From Saprospiraceae bacterium (lineage in GTDB: Bacteria; Bacteroidota; Bacteroidia; Chitinophagales; Saprospiraceae), in the NCBI GenBank assembly GCA_022842255.1, contig JALHPW010000362.1, forward strand, positions 582 through 5,723: 5,142 bases of DNA, given 5' to 3'. The notes below the pieces were generated by a model, which was given only the letters and a program-made list of their open reading frames with translations, was not told where the DNA came from and made no database searches. Position numbers and translations under genes: made by a program. Below, in pieces: positions 1 to 5,142 of this stretch; position 1 is the first letter of the stretch, and every line of letters begins with the position of its first letter.

Positions 1-15
1 GAGGCCACAAACGCA

Positions 16-371
16 ATGATTTTGTTGCTTTTTATGGCTTTGGTTAGGCAAGGGCAAACATGGATACCAACGCCTGACACGCTTTCAGGCAATGCTATCG
101 ACTGGACGCTTAAAACAGGCAGTTGTCCGTTTTTTCCCGAAACACAAACAGCCACAATGGGTTACAACGGAGACAAGGCTTGTGGAAACCGATTTGGGCA
201 TTTACGTGAAACCCTGGTTGGTAGTCCAAACAACTTCTAAAACTACCTAACTTGCATTCAAATTGGCTCAACTGAAGCCTTGACAGGATACCCAAGGACG
301 CACTCCATAATGGAGGTGTTTCACTTTTTTCGGATCCAATTGTTTGGCGGCCCCAAAACAACCAAAGATAA
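16..371 (+). pseudogene. Decayed N-terminal remnant of a multicopper oxidase
   Basis: No intact gene fits this stretch, but pieces in two frames resemble the first ~115 residues of CotA/bilirubin-oxidase-like multicopper oxidases. Frame 1 (from ATG 16) gives a short signal-peptide-like start (MILLLFMAL), then PDTLSG, DWTLKTG, FFPETQTATMGYNG and LRETLV, which follow the family pattern of L-S-G, T-L-x-x-G, F-x-x-G-x-x-T-x-T-x-G-Y-N-G and L-G-P-T-L. That frame stops at 238-240. From about 288, frame 3 reads IPKDALHNGG then DPIVWRPQ, like the family's V-P-x-x-x-D-G-G-P-H and T-W-x-P-x-F. Between them, around 256-276, the DNA resembles a damaged H-W-H-G-L copper-ligand codon run with an extra base and a TGA. 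Everything C-terminal, including the other copper ligands, is missing: the next gene starts at 384. The family match is from memory of conserved motifs. It could also be a chance resemblance, but several motifs appear in the correct order. Confidence 0.55.
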
Positions 372-383
372 CCAATCCTAACT

Positions 384-1808
384 ATGAAACTCAATTTACT
401 ACTGCTCCTAGCACTCCCGCTTGTGCTCCCCGCTCAGACTACCGTCATCTGGGGCGATTCCATCCCGGTTGTATCCACCACCCTGCCCGTCACCGCGCCA
501 CGGGTGGTCTTGCTGGCCGATGGTACGCCCTTGGTAACTTGGGGCACGAGTAGCAGTAGCACTTCTCAAATCTGGACGTCCCGATATGAGAATGGGACTT
601 TCACAACACCGGTTGCCGTAGTGCCCAGCCCGCTCAAACCCGCTCTATTCGGCTTTGGCGGTTACGATGTGGCGGTGTCCGATAGTCTGGTATTTATCGT
701 ATTTGAGCAGTTGCAGGATGGGATTTGGCTCACCAAATCAGCCGATGGTGGATTGAGTTTTTCCTATCCCATCCAGGTGCAGGAAGCCGTTTCCGGTGGT
801 TATGTCACGATTTCTTCGATAGTGGTGGATGGAACGGGCAACCCCGTTATCAGCTATATCCGCGAAGGTTCCGGGGCCATTTACCAAATACGCCGCTCCC
901 CGGATGGCGGCGAATCCTTTGGCGACCCAGTGACCGCCAATGCCCCTGCTCCCGGCGGACAGGTTTGTGAATGCTGCTCTTCTGATTTATTGGCCTCCGG
1001 CGATTCCATCTGGATGGTATTCCGAAACAATGACCAAAACAAACGCGACATCTGGGTGAGCCGATCTACGGACCTCGCCGCCACATTCGACCTGGCCACC
1101 GATGTGGATAACACAGATTGGCAAATCAACCAGTGCCCCATCGCCGGTCCACGGATGGCCCGCATGGGCGATAGCCTCCTTACAGTCTGGATGAGCAAGG
1201 CCAGTGGGATGTCGCAGGTTTATAGCAGCAGTCTGCATGGCGGCACTATGGCATTTGGCCAGCAAATTGGGTTCCCCAGCGTGCCCAGCCCACAACAGGC
1301 ACAAACCTTTCCGGACGTGACGGCCATGGGCGACACCGTGGGCGTGGTGTTTTTGGAAAAAGCCAAAGAAATCGTATTCCATCACTCGATAGCGGGAGTA
1401 AACGGATTGAATACCCAACCCCAGCGTTTTGCCATCCCGAACCACACCCTGCAATACCCTACCATTGCCTTTCAAAATGGCATTTTTCACCTGGTGTACG
1501 CCGATGCCACGGCCGACAAGGTCTTTTACCGACAAGGCATTTTGACCCAAAGCAGCGGCACCACGACACCCTCCAGCGACAAGCTTGAAGTATTCCCCAA
1601 TCCGGTGTTAGGCCATACACTTTGGGTGAGAAGCGAAGCTTCTGCACTGGAACATTTGGCGGTTTTGGATGTTTTAGGAAAAATGGTTTGGGAGGAAAAA
1701 GCCACGGGAAATGAACAGCGTATCGAAACAGGTGCTTGGAAACCAGGTATTTATTTTTTGAAAATCACGACTAGAAAAGGTGAATCCATGCGAAAAATAA
1801 TCATTTGA
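384..1808 (+). CDS. Secreted BNR/sialidase-fold beta-propeller protein with CxCC motif and T9SS sorting domain
   Basis: A 474-residue exported protein. Residues 1-18 form a signal peptide (hydrophobic Leu-rich core, likely cut after LPAQ). Residues ~20-390 are propeller-like, with Asp-box/BNR-type repeats at 119-126 (SADGGLSF), 172-180 (SPDGGESFG) and a degenerate one near 228-235 (STDLAATF). Residues 400-474 are a type A T9SS C-terminal sorting domain: FPNP at 404-407, a VLDVLGK strand, a GIYFLKI strand and a basic end. It should therefore cross the outer membrane and be released or anchored on the cell surface. Cys195, Cys197, Cys198 (CECC) and Cys251 (in WQINQCPIAGP) are the only cysteines, and I recall both motifs recurring in BNR-type proteins annotated as 'exo-alpha-sialidase'. 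True sialidase activity is not supported: I see no clear catalytic Arg triad/Tyr-Glu set. Its position ahead of a copper regulator and CopA suggests metal binding or handling (inference). The ATG at 384 is chosen because it directly precedes the signal peptide. Confidence 0.88.
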   Translation: MKLNLLLLLALPLVLPAQTTVIWGDSIPVVSTTLPVTAPRVVLLADGTPLVTWGTSSSSTSQIWTSRYENGTFTTPVAVVPSPLKPALFGFGGYDVAVSDSLVFIVFEQLQDGIWLTKSADGGLSFSYPIQVQEAVSGGYVTISSIVVDGTGNPVISYIREGSGAIYQIRRSPDGGESFGDPVTANAPAPGGQVCECCSSDLLASGDSIWMVFRNNDQNKRDIWVSRSTDLAATFDLATDVDNTDWQINQCPIAGPRMARMGDSLLTVWMSKASGMSQVYSSSLHGGTMAFGQQIGFPSVPSPQQAQTFPDVTAMGDTVGVVFLEKAKEIVFHHSIAGVNGLNTQPQRFAIPNHTLQYPTIAFQNGIFHLVYADATADKVFYRQGILTQSSGTTTPSSDKLEVFPNPVLGHTLWVRSEASALEHLAVLDVLGKMVWEEKATGNEQRIETGAWKPGIYFLKITTRKGESMRKIII

Positions 1809-1831
1809 CGACAGGTCCAACATCCTTCACC

Positions 1832-2401
1832 ATGACACTTTTTATCAAAAATATGGTTTGCCGGCGCTGTATCCTAAGCGTCACGCAGGTGCTGGAAAAA
1901 AACGGCCTCAAGCCAGACCACGTGATGCTCGGAGAGGTAACCCTGGCAACCGAGCCTAGCCCGGAAAACCTGCAAAACCTGCGCCATGACCTCGAAACGC
2001 TTGGCTTTGAACTCCTGGACGACCAACGCAGCCAGCTGATTGAAAAGGTAAAAACGCTCCTGCTGGAAAAGGTACAAACGGGCGAATTGCCCGACAATTT
2101 AAGCCTGGTGAAATTTGTCGGCACAGCCCTGCATCGCGATTATTCAGCCATTTCAAAACTGTTCACCGAGGTGGAAGGCATCACGCTCGAACAGTATTTC
2201 ATCCTGCAAAAAATCGAAAAAGTGAAAGAGTGGCTGGTGTACAACGAATTGACACTGAGCGAAATAGCCTTCAAACTAGGATACAACAGCGTTGCCTACC
2301 TGAGCGGACAGTTCAAAAAAGTGACGGGCATGACGCCCACCGAATTCAAGGGCAATCACCGCGGACATCGCCATGCACTGGATGAAGTGCAGCACCATTA
2401 A
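1832..2401 (+). CDS. HMA-domain AraC-family transcriptional regulator (probable copper sensor)
   Basis: A 189-residue one-component regulator. Residues 1-62 resemble a ferredoxin-like HMA domain: strand TLFIKN, then M8-V-C10-R-R-C13 (MxCxxC), helix, a VMLGEVTLAT strand pair, a second helix and a closing strand (GFELLDD). Residues ~63-85 are a charged linker helix. Residues ~86-175 are an AraC/XylS DNA-binding domain with two helix-turn-helix units; the second (141-165, LSEIAFKLGYNSVAYLSGQFKKVTG) and following TPTEFK match the family signature. AraC proteins with this N-terminal domain recur beside copper-export genes in Bacteroidota, from memory. The likely role is to bind Cu(I) through Cys10/Cys13 and control copA and copZ. 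The tail (174-189) has five histidines, which might add metal ligands. The start ATG 1832 sits directly before the first HMA strand. An in-frame TTG at 1805 would add nine residues and overlap the previous stop, but is less likely. It lies 23 bases after the propeller gene, so co-transcription is likely. Confidence 0.9.
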   Translation: MTLFIKNMVCRRCILSVTQVLEKNGLKPDHVMLGEVTLATEPSPENLQNLRHDLETLGFELLDDQRSQLIEKVKTLLLEKVQTGELPDNLSLVKFVGTALHRDYSAISKLFTEVEGITLEQYFILQKIEKVKEWLVYNELTLSEIAFKLGYNSVAYLSGQFKKVTGMTPTEFKGNHRGHRHALDEVQHH

Positions 2402-2424
2402 TCCGCAACACTTACCCATGTAAA

Positions 2425-2459
2425 CGTAACGCCCCATCCCCCCTGCGGCCGGACTTTTG
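2425..2459 (+). promoter_or_regulatory. Candidate copA promoter with possible regulator site
   Basis: The 72-78 base gap before copA holds GACTTTTG at 2452-2459, one mismatch from the Bacteroidota -7 consensus TAnnTTTG, followed by C. There is no TTG/TTTG at the usual -33 spacing. In its place lies CGTAACGCCCCA (2425-2436), matched 10 of 12 by CGTAACAACCCA before the chaperone gene at exactly the same 27-base distance from the -7 box. A promoter lacking a -33 box and carrying a site at that place would fit activation by the AraC-type regulator. This rests on pattern only; the consensus match is imperfect. Confidence 0.4.
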
Positions 2460-2479
2460 CAGCATCCAATTTGATGATT

Positions 2480-4702
2480 ATGCAAACAGAAACCATTCTC
2501 CGCAAACAATTCCCCGTAACCGACATGACCTGTGCCGCTTGCGCCGTCAGTGTCGAATCTATCTTGGGCCAGCAGCCCGGCGTCGTGTCTGCTGCGGTCA
2601 ATTTTGCCACCCAATCCGTTCAGGTCGCCTACAAACCGGCAGTCATCACCCCTGCCGAAATGAAAAAAGCCATCCAGGGCATCGGTTACGACCTGATGGT
2701 GGAAGAGACCGAGGCTGCCAAAGAAAACGTGGAAAATCTCCAGCGTGAACGGTACGAAAACCTGCGCCGCCGTAGTATTTGGGCCATCGCCCTGGCGGTT
2801 CCGCTTGGCATTTTGGGGATGTTTTTTATGGATATACCCAATATCGAATACGTTTTGTGGGCATTATCAACCCCGCTCGTGCTCTGGTTGGGACGTTCGT
2901 TCTTCATCAACGCCTGGAAACAAGCTCGCCATGGCAAAGCCAATATGGACACGCTGGTGGCCTTAAGTACCGGCATCGCCTATGTTTTCAGTGTGTTCAA
3001 CCTACTGTTCCCTGAATTTTGGCACAGCAGGGGAATGCACGCCCACGTGTGGTTTGAAGCTGCGGGCGTGGTTGTGGCCTTCGTGTTGCTGGGCAAATGG
3101 CTCGAAGAAAGCGCCAAAGCCAATACCTCCTCCGCCATCAAAAAACTGATGGGTTTGCAACCCAAAACCGTCACGGTGGTACACGCGGGTGGTCATACCA
3201 TGGAAATACCCGTCGCGCAGGTTCGAATCGGGGACTTGCTTTTGGTAAAACCCGGCGAAAAAATCCCGGTGGATGGCCTAGTACAAACCGGTACATCCTA
3301 TGTGGATGAAAGTATGCTGAGCGGCGAACCCGTGCCCGTACCAAAAGCTACAGGCGACCAGGTATTGGCTGGAACAATCAATCAAAAAGGCAGCTTTCAG
3401 TTTGTCGCCGAAAAAGTAGGCGGCGATACCCTCCTGGCCAACATCATCCGCATGGTACAGGAAGCGCAAGGTTCGAAAGCACCCGTCCAGAAACTGGTGG
3501 ACCGGATTGCCGGGATCTTTGTGCCCGTGGTGATCGGTATCGCCCTGCTTACCTTGGGCGTGTGGTGGATTTTTGGTGGCGAAAACGGGTTGACACAGGG
3601 TTTGTTTGCCATGGTTACGGTACTGGTGATCGCTTGCCCCTGTGCACTCGGCTTGGCCACCCCTACGGCCATTATGGTCGGGGTAGGCAAAGGGGCAGAG
3701 CAGGGAATCTTAATCAAGGACGCGGAAAGCCTGGAATTGGCTCATAACATCCAGGTGGTGGTTTTGGATAAAACGGGGACGATTACGAGCGGCAAACCTT
3801 TGGTGGAATCGTTCCATTGGGAAAGCGGCATGGACCTTCCCCAATGGCGAAACGCGTTTTACAGTTTAGAAAAAAGCTCCGAACACCCATTGGCCGAGGC
3901 CGTTGTTGCTTATTTGGAAGCACTCGCAGCACCGGTTCCACTTGATCAAATCCAGAGTATTACCGGAAAAGGTATCCTGGCCGATTTCTCAGGTCAAAAA
4001 GTCCTGGCAGGTAATTGGACCTTGATGCAGGAGCAGGGCTTGAACATTTCCGAAAACTTGACAGAGATAGCCAGACAATGGGCTTCCGAAGCTAAAACGG
4101 TCATCTATTTCGGTGCCAACCAACAAGTTTTGGCCATCGCTGCCATCGTCGACCCCGTGAAGCCGACTTCCGCAAAAGCCATTCAGGAATTGCAGGAAAT
4201 GAACGTGGACGTGTACCTGCTTACCGGCGACAACCCGCAAACCGCTGCGGCTGTAGCGAAACAGGTTGGGATTGAGCGTTTTCGGGCGGGTGTATTGCCG
4301 GCGGACAAGGAGCAATTTATTCAGGAGCTTCAAGCGCAGGGCAAAATCGTGGCCATGGTGGGCGACGGCATCAACGACAGCCAAGCCCTGGCACGTGCCG
4401 ATGTGAGCATTGCAATGGGCAAAGGTTCGGATATTGCGATGGAAGTAGCCAAAATGACGCTGATGAGCAGCGATTTGAGCAAAATCCCTGCCGCGATCCG
4501 TTTGTCGCGCCGAACTGTGACTGCCATTCGTCAGAACCTGTTTTGGGCCTTTATCTACAACATCATCGGTATCCCCATCGCTGCCGGGGCCCTGTACCCT
4601 TCCCTGGGTTTCCTGCTCGACCCAATGATCGCAGGAGCGGCCATGGCCTTGAGTTCGGTGAGTGTGGTGAGCAATAGCCTGCGCCTGAGATGGGTCCACT
4701 AG
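2480..4702 (+). CDS. copA: Cu(I)-exporting P1B-1-type ATPase CopA
   Basis: A 740-residue inner-membrane pump that exports cytoplasmic Cu(I) using ATP. One N-terminal HMA domain (~residues 8-75) carries M16-T-C-A-A-C21. Eight membrane segments can be placed at about 101-117, 121-136, 157-177, 190-207, 343-365, 374-397, 681-703 and 706-730. The actuator domain has SGEP (281-284); the transport site has CPC (386-388); the phosphorylation motif is DKTGT with Asp430; the nucleotide domain has the His-Pro pair (469-470) and GKG (496-498); the hinge has TGDNP (582-586) and GDGIND (628-633). Y-N at 693-694 and M-A-L-S-S at 722-726 complete the Cu(I)-type (P1B-1) ligand set, which separates it from Zn/Cd or Co pumps. 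Length is normal for a single-HMA CopA and no key residue is missing. The loop before segment 4 has a short Met/His run (GMHAHVW), possibly near the copper exit. Start: ATGs at 2474 and 2480 and a TTG at 2471 are in frame; 2480 leaves a longer leader, 2474 adds Met-Ile. Confidence 0.97.
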   Translation: MQTETILRKQFPVTDMTCAACAVSVESILGQQPGVVSAAVNFATQSVQVAYKPAVITPAEMKKAIQGIGYDLMVEETEAAKENVENLQRERYENLRRRSIWAIALAVPLGILGMFFMDIPNIEYVLWALSTPLVLWLGRSFFINAWKQARHGKANMDTLVALSTGIAYVFSVFNLLFPEFWHSRGMHAHVWFEAAGVVVAFVLLGKWLEESAKANTSSAIKKLMGLQPKTVTVVHAGGHTMEIPVAQVRIGDLLLVKPGEKIPVDGLVQTGTSYVDESMLSGEPVPVPKATGDQVLAGTINQKGSFQFVAEKVGGDTLLANIIRMVQEAQGSKAPVQKLVDRIAGIFVPVVIGIALLTLGVWWIFGGENGLTQGLFAMVTVLVIACPCALGLATPTAIMVGVGKGAEQGILIKDAESLELAHNIQVVVLDKTGTITSGKPLVESFHWESGMDLPQWRNAFYSLEKSSEHPLAEAVVAYLEALAAPVPLDQIQSITGKGILADFSGQKVLAGNWTLMQEQGLNISENLTEIARQWASEAKTVIYFGANQQVLAIAAIVDPVKPTSAKAIQELQEMNVDVYLLTGDNPQTAAAVAKQVGIERFRAGVLPADKEQFIQELQAQGKIVAMVGDGINDSQALARADVSIAMGKGSDIAMEVAKMTLMSSDLSKIPAAIRLSRRTVTAIRQNLFWAFIYNIIGIPIAAGALYPSLGFLLDPMIAGAAMALSSVSVVSNSLRLRWVH

Positions 4703-4710
4703 GCCGTGTC

Positions 4711-4718
4711 TTGTACAA
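4711..4718. repeat. 8-bp perfect palindrome TTGTACAA
   Basis: TTGTACAA lies 8 bases after the copA stop and 8 bases before the hairpin at 4726. A self-complementary 8-mer in an intergenic region can be a dimeric protein site, but it is too short to rule out chance and is too far from the copZ -7 box (about 77 bases upstream) for a simple repressor site. Recorded as a candidate only. Confidence 0.25.
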
Positions 4719-4725
4719 AGCACGC

Positions 4726-4742
4726 AATGGCAGGTTGCCATT
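4726..4742 (+). repeat. 7-bp perfect inverted repeat after copA (hairpin or operator)
   Basis: AATGGCA (4726-4732), loop GGT, TGCCATT (4736-4742) is a perfect 7-bp stem beginning 24 bases after the copA stop codon. It could be a 3' hairpin that stabilises or ends the copA transcript, but no T-run follows (AAAGCATAAA does), so a classical intrinsic terminator is not supported. As DNA it could equally be an operator for a dimeric regulator. It lies 53 bases ahead of the copZ -7 box. Confidence 0.4.
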
Positions 4743-4767
4743 AAAGCATAAACCTCCTCCAGCATAT

Positions 4768-4802
4768 CGTAACAACCCAGGCTGGAAGCCCCCCTAATTT
4801 TG
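4768..4802 (+). promoter_or_regulatory. Candidate copZ promoter (-7 box TAATTTTG) with shared upstream element
   Basis: TAATTTTG at 4795-4802 is a full match to the Bacteroidota -7 consensus TAnnTTTG. It lies 29 bases before the copZ ATG, leaving a short AT-rich leader. No TTG is found at the normal -33 spacing. Instead CGTAACAACCCA (4768-4779) starts 27 bases ahead of the -7 box, the same place as its near-copy before copA. This supports a separate, regulated promoter for the chaperone, consistent with the 129-base gap after copA. Start of transcription would be near 4808-4811 (inference). Confidence 0.55.
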
Positions 4803-4831
4803 CCCTATCAATCATTCAATCATATTACGCT

Positions 4832-5044
4832 ATGAAAAAGGAATTGAAATTCAAAACCAACATCAAGTGCATGGGCTGTGTGGCCCAGGTCACAAAGGAG
4901 CTGAACGAAGCGGTTGGCGCCGATAACTGGGAAGTAAACATCCAATCGCCCGATAAACCACTGACGGTTAAGGGTGAGCAACTGGACGCTGAAACCGTCA
5001 TCGCAGCGGTGGCAGCCGCCGGGTTCAAAGCAGAAGCTGTTTAA
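4832..5044 (+). CDS. copZ: CopZ-like HMA-domain copper chaperone
   Basis: A 70-residue single-domain cytoplasmic protein with the HMA beta-alpha-beta-beta-alpha-beta order: strand LKFKTNI, metal loop C13-M-G-C16, helix (VAQVTKELNEAVG), strands WEVNIQ and LTVKG, second helix (DAETVIAAVAAAG), final short strand (FKAEAV). The CxxC pair should bind one Cu(I) and hand it to the HMA domain or membrane entry site of CopA. The residue two before the first Cys is Ile (NIKCMGC), not the Met of the classical MxCxxC loop; the 'TNIKCxGC' form appears, from memory, to be a common Bacteroidota version. No signal peptide is seen. It follows copA in the same direction, with its own candidate promoter, so it may be made in larger amounts than the pump. 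The family (HMA) is certain; copper rather than another soft metal is inferred from the neighbours. The ATG at 4832 has no Shine-Dalgarno, as usual for this phylum. Confidence 0.9.
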   Translation: MKKELKFKTNIKCMGCVAQVTKELNEAVGADNWEVNIQSPDKPLTVKGEQLDAETVIAAVAAAGFKAEAV

Positions 5045-5057
5045 ATTGATGTGTACG

Positions 5058-5122
5058 GGGTTAGGGGTTGAACATGGTTCCGCCCCTACCCATTTATCGT
5101 CGGAACCATTTCCAGGATTTTT
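5058..5122 (+). terminator. Structured 3' region after copZ: two interlocked 9-bp stems, possible pseudoknot or terminator
   Basis: Stem 1 pairs 5058-5060 and 5062-5067 (GGG, TAGGGG) with 5083-5091 (CCCCTACCC), with T5061 bulged. Stem 2 pairs 5074-5082 (ATGGTTCCG) with 5101-5109 (CGGAACCAT). The left arm of stem 2 lies in the loop of stem 1, and the right arm of stem 1 lies in the loop of stem 2, the layout of an H-type pseudoknot. A short T-run (5118-5122) follows, so stem 2 might also serve as a weak terminator for copZ, which ends at 5044. It could alternatively be one copy of a short interspersed genomic repeat, or the leader of a gene beyond the window. Confidence 0.45.
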
Positions 5123-5142
5123 CTAACCAATTTAGGATACGA

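Noticed and set aside
336..352. CAATTGTTTGG as a possible -7 box for the propeller gene
   Set aside because: It lacks the TA of TAnnTTTG and falls inside the oxidase remnant, where it encodes the DPIVWRP-like stretch.
344..553. Short + strand open frame overlapping the start of the propeller gene
   Set aside because: It runs in a different frame through the signal peptide region and reads as Arg/His/Pro-rich shadow sequence.
987..1550. 187-codon open frame on the - strand inside the propeller gene
   Set aside because: Antisense shadow of a coding region with clear BNR and T9SS features; no domain or signal seen in it.
384..1808. Annotation as a true exo-alpha-sialidase
   Set aside because: Asp-box-like repeats define the fold, not the activity; no convincing catalytic Arg triad or Tyr/Glu pair, and no sialic acid genes nearby.
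1805..1831. TTG start for the regulator, overlapping the preceding TGA stop
   Set aside because: The nine extra residues add nothing to the HMA fold, whereas the ATG at 1832 begins right at the first strand.
2403..2448. CCGCA / TGCGG inverted repeat and TTAC-n4-GTAA before copA
   Set aside because: Arms of only 5 and 4 bases, one with a long loop; expected by chance.
3989..4765. 258-codon open frame on the - strand across the end of copA
   Set aside because: It lies antisense to the hinge and last membrane segments of CopA, is rich in His/Gln/Val in the way antisense shadows are, and shows no recognisable domain.

Overview
The window looks like a copper-handling locus from a member of the Bacteroidota, probably near the Saprospiraceae/Chitinophagia. 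Four things point there: a secreted protein ending in a type IX secretion (T9SS) sorting domain, a small regulator that joins a heavy-metal-associated (HMA) domain to an AraC-type DNA-binding domain, no Shine-Dalgarno sequences before starts, and at least one good Bacteroidota -7 box (TAnnTTTG). All real genes are on the + strand. The taxonomic placement is inferred from these features; no search was run.

Layout. Positions 16-371 hold the decayed N-terminal end of what appears to be a multicopper oxidase gene, readable only by switching frame and passing stops. Positions 384-1808 encode a secreted beta-propeller (BNR/sialidase-like) protein with a C-x-C-C motif, a separate W-x-I-x-x-C-P motif and a T9SS tail. 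After 23 bases comes the HMA-AraC regulator (1832-2401). A 72-78 base gap with a candidate promoter leads to a complete Cu(I)-exporting P1B-1 ATPase, CopA (2480-4702). A 129-base gap with a 7-bp hairpin, an 8-bp palindrome and a strong -7 box leads to a 70-residue CopZ-like copper chaperone (4832-5044). The last 98 bases contain two interlocking 9-bp stems that could form a pseudoknot or a terminator.

How the parts may work together. CopZ would carry cytoplasmic Cu(I) to CopA, which pumps it across the inner membrane. The regulator has its own CxxC metal site and is the obvious candidate sensor. The copA and copZ promoters share a CGTAAC-n2-CCCA element exactly 27 bases ahead of each -7 box, a possible site for that regulator. 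The secreted cysteine-containing propeller and the lost oxidase suggest the locus once had, and partly keeps, an extracytoplasmic copper arm. The most novel parts are the one-component HMA-AraC sensor, the propeller protein and the 3' RNA structure.
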